Source: Phoronis australis
Lineage: Eukaryota > Phoronida > Phoronidae
Direction: 5' to 3'
NCBI GenBank assembly: GCA_002633005.1
Contig: NMRA01000059.1
Coordinates: 4,853 to 68,852 of the forward strand
Length of the DNA: 64,000 nucleotides
Shown: positions 53,843 through 64,000 of the stretch, in pieces
Position numbering within the stretch: the first letter of the stretch is position 1
Layout of the letters: each line of letters starts with the position of its first letter
Position numbers and translations under genes: made by a program
The notes under the pieces: generated by a model
Told to the model about the DNA's origin: nothing
Seen by the model: only the letters and a program-made list of their open reading frames with translations
Databases searched by the model: none

Positions 53843-56800
53843 CTGAAAAGAAAACAACATTAAACAACATTAAAACAGGACTCTAACCAGGGCCCGGTCT
53901 CCAATCTTTTTACTCGAAATGGAACTCGAAATTAGGTTTGGCATTTTCTACTCTACTTTTGGGCGAACTCAAGATAAGTGTCTATTATTCTATGCTCGAG
54001 TACACAATAACTTACGTAGATAATTTATTGCCCTTAGTTCACAGTTTGTAAACCCAATATTAAAGCAATAAGTTCGAGTTTGAACTCGAAATTTCGAGTT
54101 TTTACTCGAGTTTGTAGCACGAATATAAGGGTCTTCAAGGGCAAACTTGAACTAGAAACTCCTATGCATAAACTATAATGTATTCGAGCACAGTCTGATA
54201 ACCAATTATCTTAAGTTCGCACAAATGGAGCAGAGAAATTGCCAAAAATAGTTTCGAGTTTGTTTCGAGTACAAAGATTAGAGACCGGGCCACTAGACCT
54301 GACTGATGTCATAACTCCCGCTGCAGGGGGAGGGGCGTTCTGCACTTCATGATTGATGTCATATCCCCGAGCAGAGGGAGGGGCGTTCTGCACCGCTGGA
54401 ATGATCTCATAACCCCCCGGGCAGGAAAAAGTGTGCTCTGCACCTCTGGATTAAGGGTGTATGACTACACATCTGAGCAACTTGAAACAAATAATGGTTA
54501 CCGTAGCAACACATTTTAAGGAAGACCATGAAGAACAACGCAGTTCAAGTAACTGCGAAACAATAACGCCACAAACTCACCAAATGCTCCCCTTTTTACC
54601 TTCATGCTAGCCAAGAATTATTTACAAGGGAAGTAAAGCACAGCACGTAGTTGTACTAACTTTAAAACTCAGCGAACATTTCTTCATCTGGAAGCCCTAT
54701 CCTCCCAAATCCATACAATGACGAAAAGCAAAGCTTAATAAGTAGTTCTTTTGAACAGGAAACGCTGATGTTTTAGCTCTCAGTTTAACCACACCTTAAT
54801 ATTTGTTAGCTGTTGGTCTTCCATCCTTAACTGACCATGTATACAGTGTTACTCAAGTGGTGCACTAGTTTCCAAACTCTGTTTCATTGAGCACATAATG
54901 ACTGAATTGTGATTTAATATGATCTGAAGTATGTATAACAGAATACATACATTTAAGTGACATCAACTATGTCACAAGATATATATATATATATTAATAC
55001 ATGTTCTCAGTCTTTATCCCTTGTATTCTATAGACCGAGTGGATTTTGGAGAATTATCGCCCGAGGGGCACATACTGAACGAAAAACATTGCTATGAATC
55101 GATCTACCTTTCTTGACTCGCCTTGGCTTTGTACCTACTTTCTATGTCAGAGGCCCAGGGTCGGAGGTTGTGACCTTTTAGAAAAGCCGAGCTATTTTTT
55201 GTCAAATAATGCTTTTACTCAAAACCCATAGAAAATTTAAACAAAAAGGAAAGAACGTGAATCTATAAATTAAGGTTTAGCAACTATTATAGCTTACTAC
55301 ACATTTTATCATGTTAAGCTTCGACCGAGAAAATATCGTCTGCTAAAGCAGGTTACCACTGGTAACTGAGTATAATGTTCAAAACGAAGGATCCCAACGA
55401 CACGATACCCGCATTCAAATTGGAGGTAGGTGATTTACAAGTGAGAGAAAATGAGAGATAAATTTCACTGAATTAAAATATCGTTTTTATGCAAATTATG
55501 TGTCTTATTTTTCATAAATGTCAGTACAGTGCCCTTTGTTGAACACGCGATAGTTGTGCATACCCATTAAGTATTCTATTTTCACGTTCGATGATGTCAG
55601 CCGCTGAGTGGCACAGTGGGAAAGTCAACGACTCGAAACTTTTGCGGACCGAGTTCGAAACTGGCCTCGATTCCCGCCAAAATGATATCGTACTAGTGAA
55701 ATAACTAAATGGGTTATTACAAGGTTGTATTGGCCATTCAATGCTGATATTGTGGTATAAATATTATTGCAAATGATAATTTCTGCGTGTATATCCCCCA
55801 AACCCATATATGGTAAGTAGGCAGAGTTATAACTGTCAGTTACCTGATCCAACAGTAGATAGACCGACTCCCTGTTGCGTATTTGTTCTTTATCAGTCTC
55901 TTGCCCAAGTCGCAGCAAGCTGTTGGAGGCCAGCTGGAATGGAATAAAAATGCGATCATATTGTACTTCATGTGACAATATGAAGTGTTCCTAGCGAGTG
56001 GCATCAAATGTTAAAGCTAACTAGCAATATTAAATTAATGTCAAAACATCCACATATCATCACTGTTACAATACTCATCTCCTGCTCATTTTCATTCGCA
56101 CAACAACATCCAAAAAGGTCTTAAAAATTTGCATAACACGTAAACAGTTCAGTACAAAATTTTTACTTAGTGGAAAACTGACAGAGAGCGCCACACTGCA
56201 ATTACCAACATTGCCAGATGGCTTGTAAATCATTTGGAAATTCAAACAAATTGCGTCACAATTTGCTGCTTTTTAACTATGAAACGATTATGGAACATAT
56301 AAAACTAGACCTCAAGTGACAAACAATACCAGTGAAACTTTCCAGCACATACTGCAGAGCATAACTTGAACACTCCACCTCCCGTCAGTTGTGTGCGAGC
56401 AGTAGGTACAAGCTCATCCTGACCCCTCCAAACACCGTCACTTGTTTGCGAGCAGTACACACAAGCTCATCCCGACCCAACCACCCACCGTCAGTTGTTT
56501 GAGAGCAGTAGGTACCAGCTATCCCAACCCCTCCACCCACTGTCAGTAGTCTCAGAGCAGTAGGTACAAGCTCATCCCGACTCCTCCACCTATCACCAGT
56601 TGTTTTAGAGCAGTAGAAACAAACGCATCCCAACTCCCACCCCTCTACCCACTGTCAGTTGTTCGAGAGCAGTAGGTACAACTTCATACTGACCCCTCCA
56701 CCCACCGTCATTTGTGTGACAGCAGTAGGTACAAGTTCACCCTGACCCATCCACCCACCGTCAGCTGTTAGAGCAGTAGGTACAAGTTCATCCCGACCCC

Positions 56801-59800
56801 TCCACCCAGCATCAGTTGTCTGAGAACACTCACTGCTCACTCACCCAGTTGTGCACAAGGAGCTTCACTCCAAAGTTACCGTGCAACTGCTGGGACTGAG
56901 CAAGGACAGAATGAACAGTTAGCATCAACTTACAGCCAGGAATTCCTTCAGTCTTTCCTCAATATCTACGGTGCCGTTACCATGGAGAGTAAATAAGGCC
57001 GCCGCCAGAGTATTGATGGCCTTGGCAAGACAGTGCGTGTTGTTTGCATGGCCTAAAGATGAAAAACTTTTACTCAGAATTCACTTGAACTGATTTAAGC
57101 ATAACATTCCCCAGTATTATACAACAAAACAACAGTGTTACTTCTCAAACAATTCTAGATTGGTCCAGCCAAAGTGTTTTTGAGATTTGCATCATAGCAT
57201 CATTGTGCTGGATCACTACAACATGAATAGTTGTTACCAGATCGATGTGTTCTTGCACTATCAAGGGAAATACTTTAGAAGCACATTACATGGGAGTCAA
57301 ATCAGTGAGACAGATACCAGGAAGCATTGTATGCCAGTGCTTGCTTAATAAGGTAGAAAATCATTTAACATTTTACAAGTTATTTTTAAACTTGTAACTC
57401 ACTTAATGAACCACAGACTTGTGACAAGAAGTAGAACATACGCATCATACCTCCTAAAGATGCCTTGTACACTGTGGCGTTGTTGGAGGCCAGTTTGGGA
57501 ATGCTGACAGCGATGAAAACCATAAGAAGACAAGCAATGTTGTAGTCATCTTCCATCTCTGTAGGATTAATACAATTAGTTAATCTGTTAATAACGAATA
57601 TGAAGTGTAAAGGCAATGTCCTTGTGAACGGCCTTAGAGAGATTACCTTAACACAGAACAAAAACAGCTGTTAATGACCAATGCTGACCAACGGTCATTT
57701 ACTCTGTATACATTTACTTTTCAAATAAAGAAGAAAAACGACATCTTTTTAATAAGTATATTTCAGTCATAACGACATCTTTTTAATAAGTATATTTCAG
57801 TCAGCTGAGAAGAAAATCTTTATCTACCCTACAAGAATAACATGAGCTTCCCTTGGTTGTGTAAAACAATCAGAAATGCGTAGCAATGATGTGTTTATCA
57901 TTAAACGCCAAAGGAATAAGCAGAGCAGCACATTGATACATCTTCACCTATCGACACACTCTCTACACTGACATATCCTCACCTATAGGCCTACTCTCTA
58001 CATCGACATATCCTCACCTATAGGCCTACTGTCTACACCGACATATCCTCACCTATAGGCCTACTGTCTACACCGACATATCCTCACCTATAGGCCTACT
58101 GTCTACACCGACATATCCTCACCTATAGGCCTACTGTCTACACCGACATATCCTCACCTATAGGCCTACTGTCTACACCGACATATCCTCACCTATAGGC
58201 CTACTGTCTACACCGACATATCCTCACCTATAGGCCTACTGTCTACACCGACATATCCTCACCTATAGGCCTACTCTCTAAACTGACACACCTTCATCAC
58301 TCACACTCACCAAGCTCAAACACAAATGAAAAACTGTGGTGCAATCACAAAAAGTAGTTACAATTATATTTTGTTGATTAAAAGTGCTCTCATCTTAAAA
58401 CGGCATTTAACGTTACAAGCTGACAAGAATGGAAGAAACTGGTCCATACCTGTTTTTTGCTGTCTCAAGGCTGCACACAGAACTGGATCCACATTACAAC
58501 GAAGTCCGGCTGCCGATGCCATGTCATTAACAATCTACGTAGGGGAAAAGAGAATTGATGAGAAGCATACTCATTACGCTCAAAACAGTCACAAGTGAAA
58601 AGTACATGGTGGGACATAAGGCAAGCCAACAAAAAAAAAATGTTAACATAAAGGTGAAGAGCTAAAGATTGTTATAAAGCAAAGTGCAGTTAACAGACAT
58701 CTTGACAAAATGGTCATTCTGACGGCTAAAGGCATCAACAGAATTAATCAAGAGCTATCTAGTATGGGGACATTATCAGGTGATATCAGTAATGACATTT
58801 AGTCTAGTATGGGGACAATATCAGGTGATATCAGCAATGACATTTAGTCTAGTATGGGGGCATTATCAGGTGATATCAGTAATGACATTTAGACTAGTAT
58901 GGGGGCATTATCAGGTGATATCAGTAATGACATTAGAAATATGTCACAACAAGTACGATAAGTATGCCATTCAATGAGGTGAGGCAAAATTAGTTGAAGC
59001 ACACAGCAGGTAAGTCATTACAAGTCACACAACACACCTGTAAAGATGTATGTAACAAGTCATAAAACTCACGTGTACAGGTGTATGTAACAAGTCACAC
59101 AACACACGTGCACAGGTGTTTGTAACAAGTCACACAACACACGTGCACAGGTGTTTGTAACAAGTCACACAACACACGTGTAGAGGTGTACGTAACAAGT
59201 CATGAAATACATGTGTACAGGTGTATGTAACAAGTTATACAGCACGCGTATACATGTGTTCATGTAACAAGTCACACAACACACATGTAAAGGTGTTTGT
59301 AACAAGTCATACATATTCATCAACAAGACAAAGCAATTCCTTGATGACAATCAGATTGTCATTTCTTCTTCTTCTTCTTCTCATATATAACAAATGCTCG
59401 TGATATTGATCCTTATATTTATTTAAGGAGGTTCGACACACTTAACCAAAAAATCGGTAAAAACCAGTTGCTTAATTGCATCGACTAACTTCTAAAACAT
59501 TTGAATATTATTTCTTATTTTACATAATAGATTAAATATAAAAGCTATATTTCGCCCTCTTTCAGTGGCTGAAAAATGAATATTACATATGGCCTTCTAT
59601 TCTAATAAAACCAATCTCATAATATTCCTTAACACGGTAGGGTTATATTTCTGTAACCAACAAACGTCAACACCAATGCCTACATGCACCATTTTTGAAT
59701 TCACACTTTTAGGGTGGTCGAACCCCAATAAACTTTGAAGCATTTTCTCGAGTTGCTGATTACCTGTGGATCCTTATCACAGTGAGGAATTTTACGAGTC

Positions 59801-62742
59801 TGATTTTGCGGAAGTATAAGGCATAATTTGACTTTCATTTCAACTAGTTAAACACGGCAAAATTCAACATTAAAAAGATGTTCATTTTGCATTAAGTTTT
59901 TGTTATTACTGTCTTAAATAGTAGCATGTGACATCAAATTTCAATGACACAATTTGTGGTAAAACGGCAAATTTTAGTTCATCAAAGAAGAAACTTATTG
60001 CACAATCCTTAACATCTACTGACATCACCTTTGCACTTATTGCACAAGCCTTAACATCTACTGATATCACCTTAGCAATTATTGCACAATCCCAGCAACA
60101 TAGCACAATCACCATTTTGTGAAATATGGCATGGCAATAATCACTTTGAAGTTGGCGTACTTTTGAGGTCAAATTGCGCCTTCTTATGTAATGCTGGTTG
60201 AGCTAAATTAACCAAAAAATTGGTAAGCAGATGACCCGCTAATTTTTTTCTTATTTCATAAAAATATGAGGGGCAATCAAAAAGTAAAAACAAGAAAAAA
60301 TCAAAGCTGAAACTATTTGAGTAGAAGCCAAAACCCTGAAATTTAAGGCACCACAAATCCAGAAAAAATGTTTACTTTCGCCTGAGTAAGAAAGACAGTG
60401 AGGCGGGAAATATAATTTTAGACTTTGAAACATTCAACTTGCATTGTGCAACAAAAATCATTTTTTAAACGATTTCAATAATTACATTAATTAGAATCAG
60501 CTTTTCAGCAACCAATGTAAGCTTAACATTTTCGCCAGAGGGGGTCGCACTGTTTATGGAGCTGTAATGGATACAATAATTTGATGACCCTCACATAGTT
60601 ATTTGGTGACCCTAAAGTATTCATTTGGTAACTCTCATATAGTTTTGCACATTTGTAGTACCTAAGCAAAGACCAAACAGTAAAATATCAAATTTTTAAC
60701 AAAAATCAATTACAACCTAAAACTGTGTCGAACCCCTTAATCCCCTGTGTCATGGAAAAGGTCAAAGTTCATCAATTCATCCAATGAGGTGTGCACAGCA
60801 ATATAATTATGTAGAACTTGCAAAATTATGTCATCAATATCATTCAAATTAATTCTCATCTATTGATGATGATGACCAAAATGTCAGCGAAGATTTATTG
60901 AGCATTTCTGACTCCTGAAAGCATGACCTAAAAACAAAGTAACAAAACACAACACAACCTGTGTCCGTATGGAGGTGAGCTAGTGTAGAATAACAATACA
61001 AGGAAATGAAGGCAAGAAAGAACAAGATGCAGACATTAGCCACATACTAGGACTACCACAGTGTGTCATGTCATGATGTGTTGCCAAGTAGAAATTGTAT
61101 CACAGAAATAAATGTTCTATCAATAAAATTTTCGTCTTGGAATCCTAACAGCCCTCAACTGGATTCACACTATTCTACTGGACTGTACAGTCTCAAATTC
61201 AACGAAGCAGTAAAGACAAACAAATAAATAAATACGTATACTCAGACTATGTGTATACTGTAACTATGTGTATACGGTGACCATATATATACTGTAACTA
61301 TATGTATACTGTGACAATATGTATACTGTGACTATGTGTACACTGTGACTATGTGTACACTGTGACTATGTGTACACTGTGACAATGTGTACACTGTGAC
61401 TATGTGTACACTGTGACTATGTGTACACTGTGACTATGTGTACACTGTGACTATGTGTACACTGTGACTATGTGTACACTGTGACTATGTGTACACTGTG
61501 ACTATGTGTACACTGTGACTATGTGTACACTGTGACTATCTGTATACTGTGACTATATAACTCACCATTGAATCTTGACCATTGGGTACATAGTGTTGGA
61601 AGTCTTTGATAGAACTCAGCAGAAATGGAATACGTGATTCCAACGTCTGAAAAGATTTGTGATGTAACAGTTTAACGAGATGATAGTGCTAATTATTTAA
61701 TATAAGAAACCCTAATGATCAGCTGAACCCTTCATGACTTCATGTCATAGACCACTAAACACATCAAAGTGGCTCACAGTCTCCACACAATATTCCTCAG
61801 TTGCACTGTTGACATACAATCTGAACTTTACATTTATTTAAATTAATATCAGGTTCTAAACTTGATATAGCAAAGTAAGTGATAGCACTTAAAGAGGCTA
61901 TCAGTCACTTGTTCCTTTTTCAATTTCAACTCATTTAATATTAAGATTAATATCAGGTTCTAAGCCTGGTATAGCAAAGTAAGTGATAGCAAAGTAAGTG
62001 ATAGCAAAGTAAGTGATAGCACTTAAAAAAGCTATCAGTCACTTGTTGCTTTTTCAATTTCAACTCATTTTACCGTTGATCATTAATATGCAAGTCATGG
62101 AACATAACTAATTACACAACATGTGTTATTAGTGAAGTACTTACTTTTACAACACATCTATAAATAAGGTGGCAAACAAACCAAGCATAAAAGGAACTGG
62201 TGATGGGTACGGGGACGGGTGACGATTACCCTTGTTGCCTTCACACGTCCTACAAGTGTTACTGTTCATAACCCAGCCCCTGTTGGGAATCAGTACTGTA
62301 TACACTGAATAACCCTGGCCCTGCTCAGAATGAGTGCTATATACAATCAATAACCCAGGTCTTGTTGGAAATGAGTGTTGTATACACTAAATAACCAAGG
62401 CCCTGTTGGAAATGAGAGTTGCATCACTAAATAGCCCAGGTCCTCTTGGAAATGAGAGTTGTTCCACTAAATAACCAAGGCCCTGTTGGAAATGAGTATT
62501 GTATACACTAAATAACCAAGGCCCTGTTGGGATTGAATACTGTATAAACAGAATAAACCGGGCTCTGTTGGGAATCAGTGCTATATACCCCAAACTGGTT
62601 TTAATTGCATAAACAAATCTTTACTACTACCACTTGCACTACTACTTGAGATGACTTACATCATGCAAGGCCTCCTGGGCCAGTCCTCTAAAAGACAGCA
62701 AAACCCCAATTATGGTCATTCGTTGCAACAAATTGTCCACAT
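53738..62742 (-). CDS. NCKAP1: NCKAP1 (Nap1), WAVE-complex subunit, last seven coding exons
   Basis: Seven minus-strand exons join in frame to give the last 223 residues of Nck-associated protein 1: 62742-62660, 61646-61566, 58534-58450, 57558-57451, 57052-56934, 55933-55844 and 53842-53738. Recognisable segments include [81 protein letters not shown] and [19 protein letters not shown], all collinear with vertebrate NCKAP1 (about 1,130 residues). The protein is a helical scaffold in the WAVE regulatory complex, relaying Rac signals to Arp2/3-driven actin assembly at membranes. The 5' four-fifths lie to the right of the window. Nearly every intron holds a minisatellite. Confidence 0.97.
53843..54289. 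other. NCKAP1 last intron, part
   Basis: Contains several ACTCGAAATTTCGAGTT-type short palindromic stretches at 53925-54115. Nothing else recognised. Confidence 0.45.
54290..54450. repeat. about 53-bp minisatellite, three copies (NCKAP1 intron)
   Basis: Units with GATTGATGTCATA and GGGAGGGGCGTTCTGCAC, GC-richer than the intron around them. Confidence 0.9.
54451..55597. other. NCKAP1 intron, nothing recognised
   Basis: Includes a (TA)n run at about 54981-54994. No gene or transposon protein recognised. Confidence 0.45.
55598..55672 (+). repeat. possible tRNA-derived SINE
   Basis: GAGTGGCACAGTGGGAAAGT resembles an A box and GAGTTCGAAACTGG a B box at suitable spacing (about 45 nt). Fold not complete. 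Confidence 0.35.
55844..55933 (-). CDS. NCKAP1: NCKAP1 exon
   Basis: Acceptor CATTCCAG|, donor CAG|GTAACTG, phase 0 both sides, 30 codons: [20 protein letters not shown] and [10 protein letters not shown], nearly identical to the vertebrate segment. Confidence 0.97.
56374..56830. repeat. about 57-bp minisatellite, eight copies (NCKAP1 intron)
   Basis: Units with CTCCACCCACCGTCAGTTGT and GAGCAGTAGGTACAAG. It occupies nearly half the intron between exons 56934 and 55933 and ends about 100 bp from the donor. Confidence 0.95.
56934..57052 (-). CDS. NCKAP1: NCKAP1 exon
   Basis: Acceptor CTTTAG|, donor GCT|GTAAGT. Phase 1 in, phase 0 out. Encodes [20 protein letters not shown] and [11 protein letters not shown], matching the vertebrate [13 protein letters not shown]...EDRLKEFLA. 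Confidence 0.97.
57451..57558 (-). CDS. NCKAP1: NCKAP1 exon
   Basis: Acceptor CCTACAG|, donor GGAG|GTATGATG, phase 1 in and out. Encodes [20 protein letters not shown] and [15 protein letters not shown], matching [20 protein letters not shown] in vertebrates. Confidence 0.97.
57945..58290. repeat. 35-bp minisatellite, nine to ten copies (NCKAP1 intron)
   Basis: Nearly identical units with CTGTCTACACCGACATATCC and TCACCTATAGGCCTA. It fills most of the intron between exons 58450 and 57558. Low divergence suggests recent expansion. Confidence 0.96.
58450..58534 (-). CDS. NCKAP1: NCKAP1 exon
   Basis: Acceptor CTACGTAG|, donor AACAG|GTATGG. Phase 0 in, phase 1 out. Encodes [20 protein letters not shown] and AALRQQKT, aligned to the vertebrate SSAAGLP...IDPALVVAL region. 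Confidence 0.92.
58755..58935. repeat. 46-bp minisatellite, four copies (NCKAP1 intron)
   Basis: Units with CTAGTATGGGGACATTATCA and GGTGATATCAGTAATGACA. Confidence 0.95.
59020..59315. repeat. about 36-bp minisatellite, eight copies (NCKAP1 intron)
   Basis: Units with GTAACAAGTCACACAACACA and CGTGTACAGGTGT, moderately diverged. A (CTT)n run follows at 59365-59380. Confidence 0.94.
59427..60736. mobile_element. TTAA-flanked DNA element (piggyBac-like MITE) in an NCKAP1 intron
   Basis: Ends are inverted: GGAGGTTCGACACAC at 59427 and, inverted from 60736, GGGGTTCGACACAG. Each end is bordered by TTAA (59423-59426 and 60737-60740), the target duplication of piggyBac-type elements. The 1.3-kb interior is AT-rich, encodes no recognisable transposase and contains two to three copies of a block with TTGCACAATCCTTAACATC near 59995-60090. 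Confidence 0.65.
61240..61556. repeat. 18-bp minisatellite, about 17 copies (NCKAP1 intron)
   Basis: Repeats of TGTGTACACTGTGACTA, ending about ten bases from the splice donor of exon 61566. Confidence 0.96.
61566..61646 (-). CDS. NCKAP1: NCKAP1 exon
   Basis: Acceptor TTTTCAG|, donor ATG|GTGAGTT, phase 0 both sides, 27 codons [20 protein letters not shown] and PNGQDSM, matching vertebrate HIPFLVSSIEDFKDHIP. Confidence 0.95.
61835..62055. repeat. duplicated block of about 110 bp (NCKAP1 intron)
   Basis: A block running from TTAATATCAGGTTCTAA to GCTATCAGTCACTTGTT occurs twice. The second copy has an internal expansion of AAAGTAAGTGATAGC (three units near 61976-62020). Confidence 0.9.
62272..62595. 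repeat. 40-bp minisatellite, eight copies (NCKAP1 intron)
   Basis: Degenerate units with AATAACCAAGGCCCTGTTGG and AATGAGTGTTGTATACAC, ending about 65 bp from exon 62660. Confidence 0.94.
62660..62742 (-). CDS. NCKAP1: NCKAP1 exon, most 5' in the window
   Basis: Acceptor TGTTTCAG|, donor GAT|GTAAGTC. Phase 1 in, phase 0 out. Encodes [19 protein letters not shown] and LAQEALHD, matching [20 protein letters not shown] in vertebrates. Confidence 0.97.
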
Positions 62743-64000
62743 CTGAAACAATGGCAACAAATAATCACATATAGATTAATGGCTGACAAGACAGTTCCTC
62801 AATCAACAATAACAGTAGACAACAGGTCACCACAATGGCTTGTTAACAAAAACATAAAACATTTTTTATAAAATGGAACACAAAAAATCTCACTCTATTA
62901 CACACTGAGAGAGACGTGACTTGGTTCTGACCAATCTTCACTTTTTTCTTTCATTTACGAGCAACTTAAGTGATTTTCATGTTGCCACAGCAACAATCAA
63001 TAAGTCTGCACCTAACCCTAAATGTTTAGTTTCTAAATGATAAGTTAAGAACAGATAACACTTTGAGAGAACCTATAGCAGACACAGATTGATAATAACT
63101 AAACAAGAAAGATAAATTAAAGTAGACACAACAACGGCTATGCTTGAGTCACTTTCACACTGGGTCAGTCAGGACAACCACCCAAGGACTAATCACATGA
63201 CCATGTGTTTACCCTGCTGAACCAAAGTATTGGGAGGGAGAGTGAACCAGCTGAAGCCAACAATAAAACAACAACTACAGTGCATTACAACAAGCTGTGC
63301 CACAAGACTGTGAATGTCACCTACGCCCTCTCATGTTTCATAATGTCTAGAACTAAGATACTATAAAGTTGGGTTGACCATTATACATTTGTGGCCAATC
63401 TATGAAGAAATGCCACAAATATTAAGATACAAGTTGAAGAATGTAAAAAGAAATGTTGGAATCGTTTAGACATTTAAATGTGATATCTCTTAAGAGAATG
63501 TCACTCATTATTAGTTTCTTTTCTCAAAATTCAGAAAAGCAAAGTGAAGCAGACAAAGCAGGCCACACACTGAATTTCAAATTCTGTTTATTTCGTTTGC
63601 TGTACAGAATCGTAATTTAAACTGATAACTGCATAATGTTCACACCATGGAGGAAAAGATTAGCTCAAAGTCACCATCCAAATACATGGTCATTCACAGT
63701 CTTATTGGAAAACAAAATGTTCACAACTTTAATTGCTTACTGTGTTCTAATCTTGGTTCTGAAAGTGTGCAAACAGAAATTTGTTGACAATAATCGCAAA
63801 ATTTGAGATGAAAACTGGTGGAAAGTGATATACTGTTAGTTTTCATAGCACTCGTCACCAAATGTACGATGTTCTGAGAATGATACAGCAACTCAAAAAA
63901 TACCACATAACAAGTTGAACAGATGAAAAATTCACATGTACTGTAACTGTTTGACAACAGTACACTTATTCACCACATGTACTACTGTTTGACAAATGCA
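62743..64000. other. NCKAP1 intron, no exon seen
   Basis: The exon preceding 62742 must end in phase 1 on the minus strand. None was recognised before the window edge. Confidence 0.5.

Overview
This is nuclear DNA of an animal. Three genes are split into many short exons with GT-AG introns, and their proteins are recognisable metazoan families: SERGEF, NF-YA and NCKAP1. The rest is AT-rich non-coding DNA full of animal-type transposons (Penelope-like, Ty3/gypsy, LINE, tRNA-derived SINEs, small DNA elements) and minisatellites. The mix fits an invertebrate, perhaps a non-vertebrate deuterostome or a lophotrochozoan. The species cannot be fixed from the sequence alone. Single N bases at 32193 and 40334 mark a draft assembly.

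Layout. 1-11.4 kb is a transposon and repeat zone: minisatellites, a foldback element (1236-1400), two Penelope-like fragments head to head (3070-4465), a decayed Ty3/gypsy element on the minus strand with a tRNA-Leu primer site (5044-9293), and a third Penelope fragment. At 11459-11600 (minus) lies a lone first coding exon resembling an SLC22-type transporter; its other exons are not visible. 12-16.4 kb holds dispersed repeats. 16.6-24.2 kb (minus) is SERGEF, with eight well-phased exons, one problematic exon and no identified first exon. Its 5' flank or first intron (23.2-26.1 kb) is a tandem repeat whose monomers carry CTCF-consensus-like sites. 26-39.8 kb is gene-poor: LINE 3' ends, an RNase H-bearing LINE fragment, a 1.5-kb direct duplication, minisatellites and a tRNA-like sequence. 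A 0.93-kb element with inverted ends (39794-40728) precedes NF-YA on the plus strand (coding exons 40979-50395), which has a frameshifted THAP-domain fragment in its first intron. NCKAP1 runs convergently on the minus strand; its last seven coding exons lie at 53738-62742 and the 5' part is beyond the window.

The genes do not form an operon. SERGEF is an RCC1-repeat protein linked to secretion, NF-YA is the DNA-contacting subunit of the CCAAT-binding factor, and NCKAP1 is the Nap1 subunit of the WAVE actin-regulatory complex. SERGEF and NF-YA diverge; NF-YA and NCKAP1 converge, with about 3.3 kb between their stop codons.

The most notable features are the density of unrelated minisatellites (about thirty in 64 kb, several per gene and nearly one per NCKAP1 intron), the CTCF-like tandem array beside SERGEF, a minisatellite made from the SERGEF terminal exon including its stop codon, and a TTAA-flanked element inside an NCKAP1 intron. 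No new multi-gene system was found.
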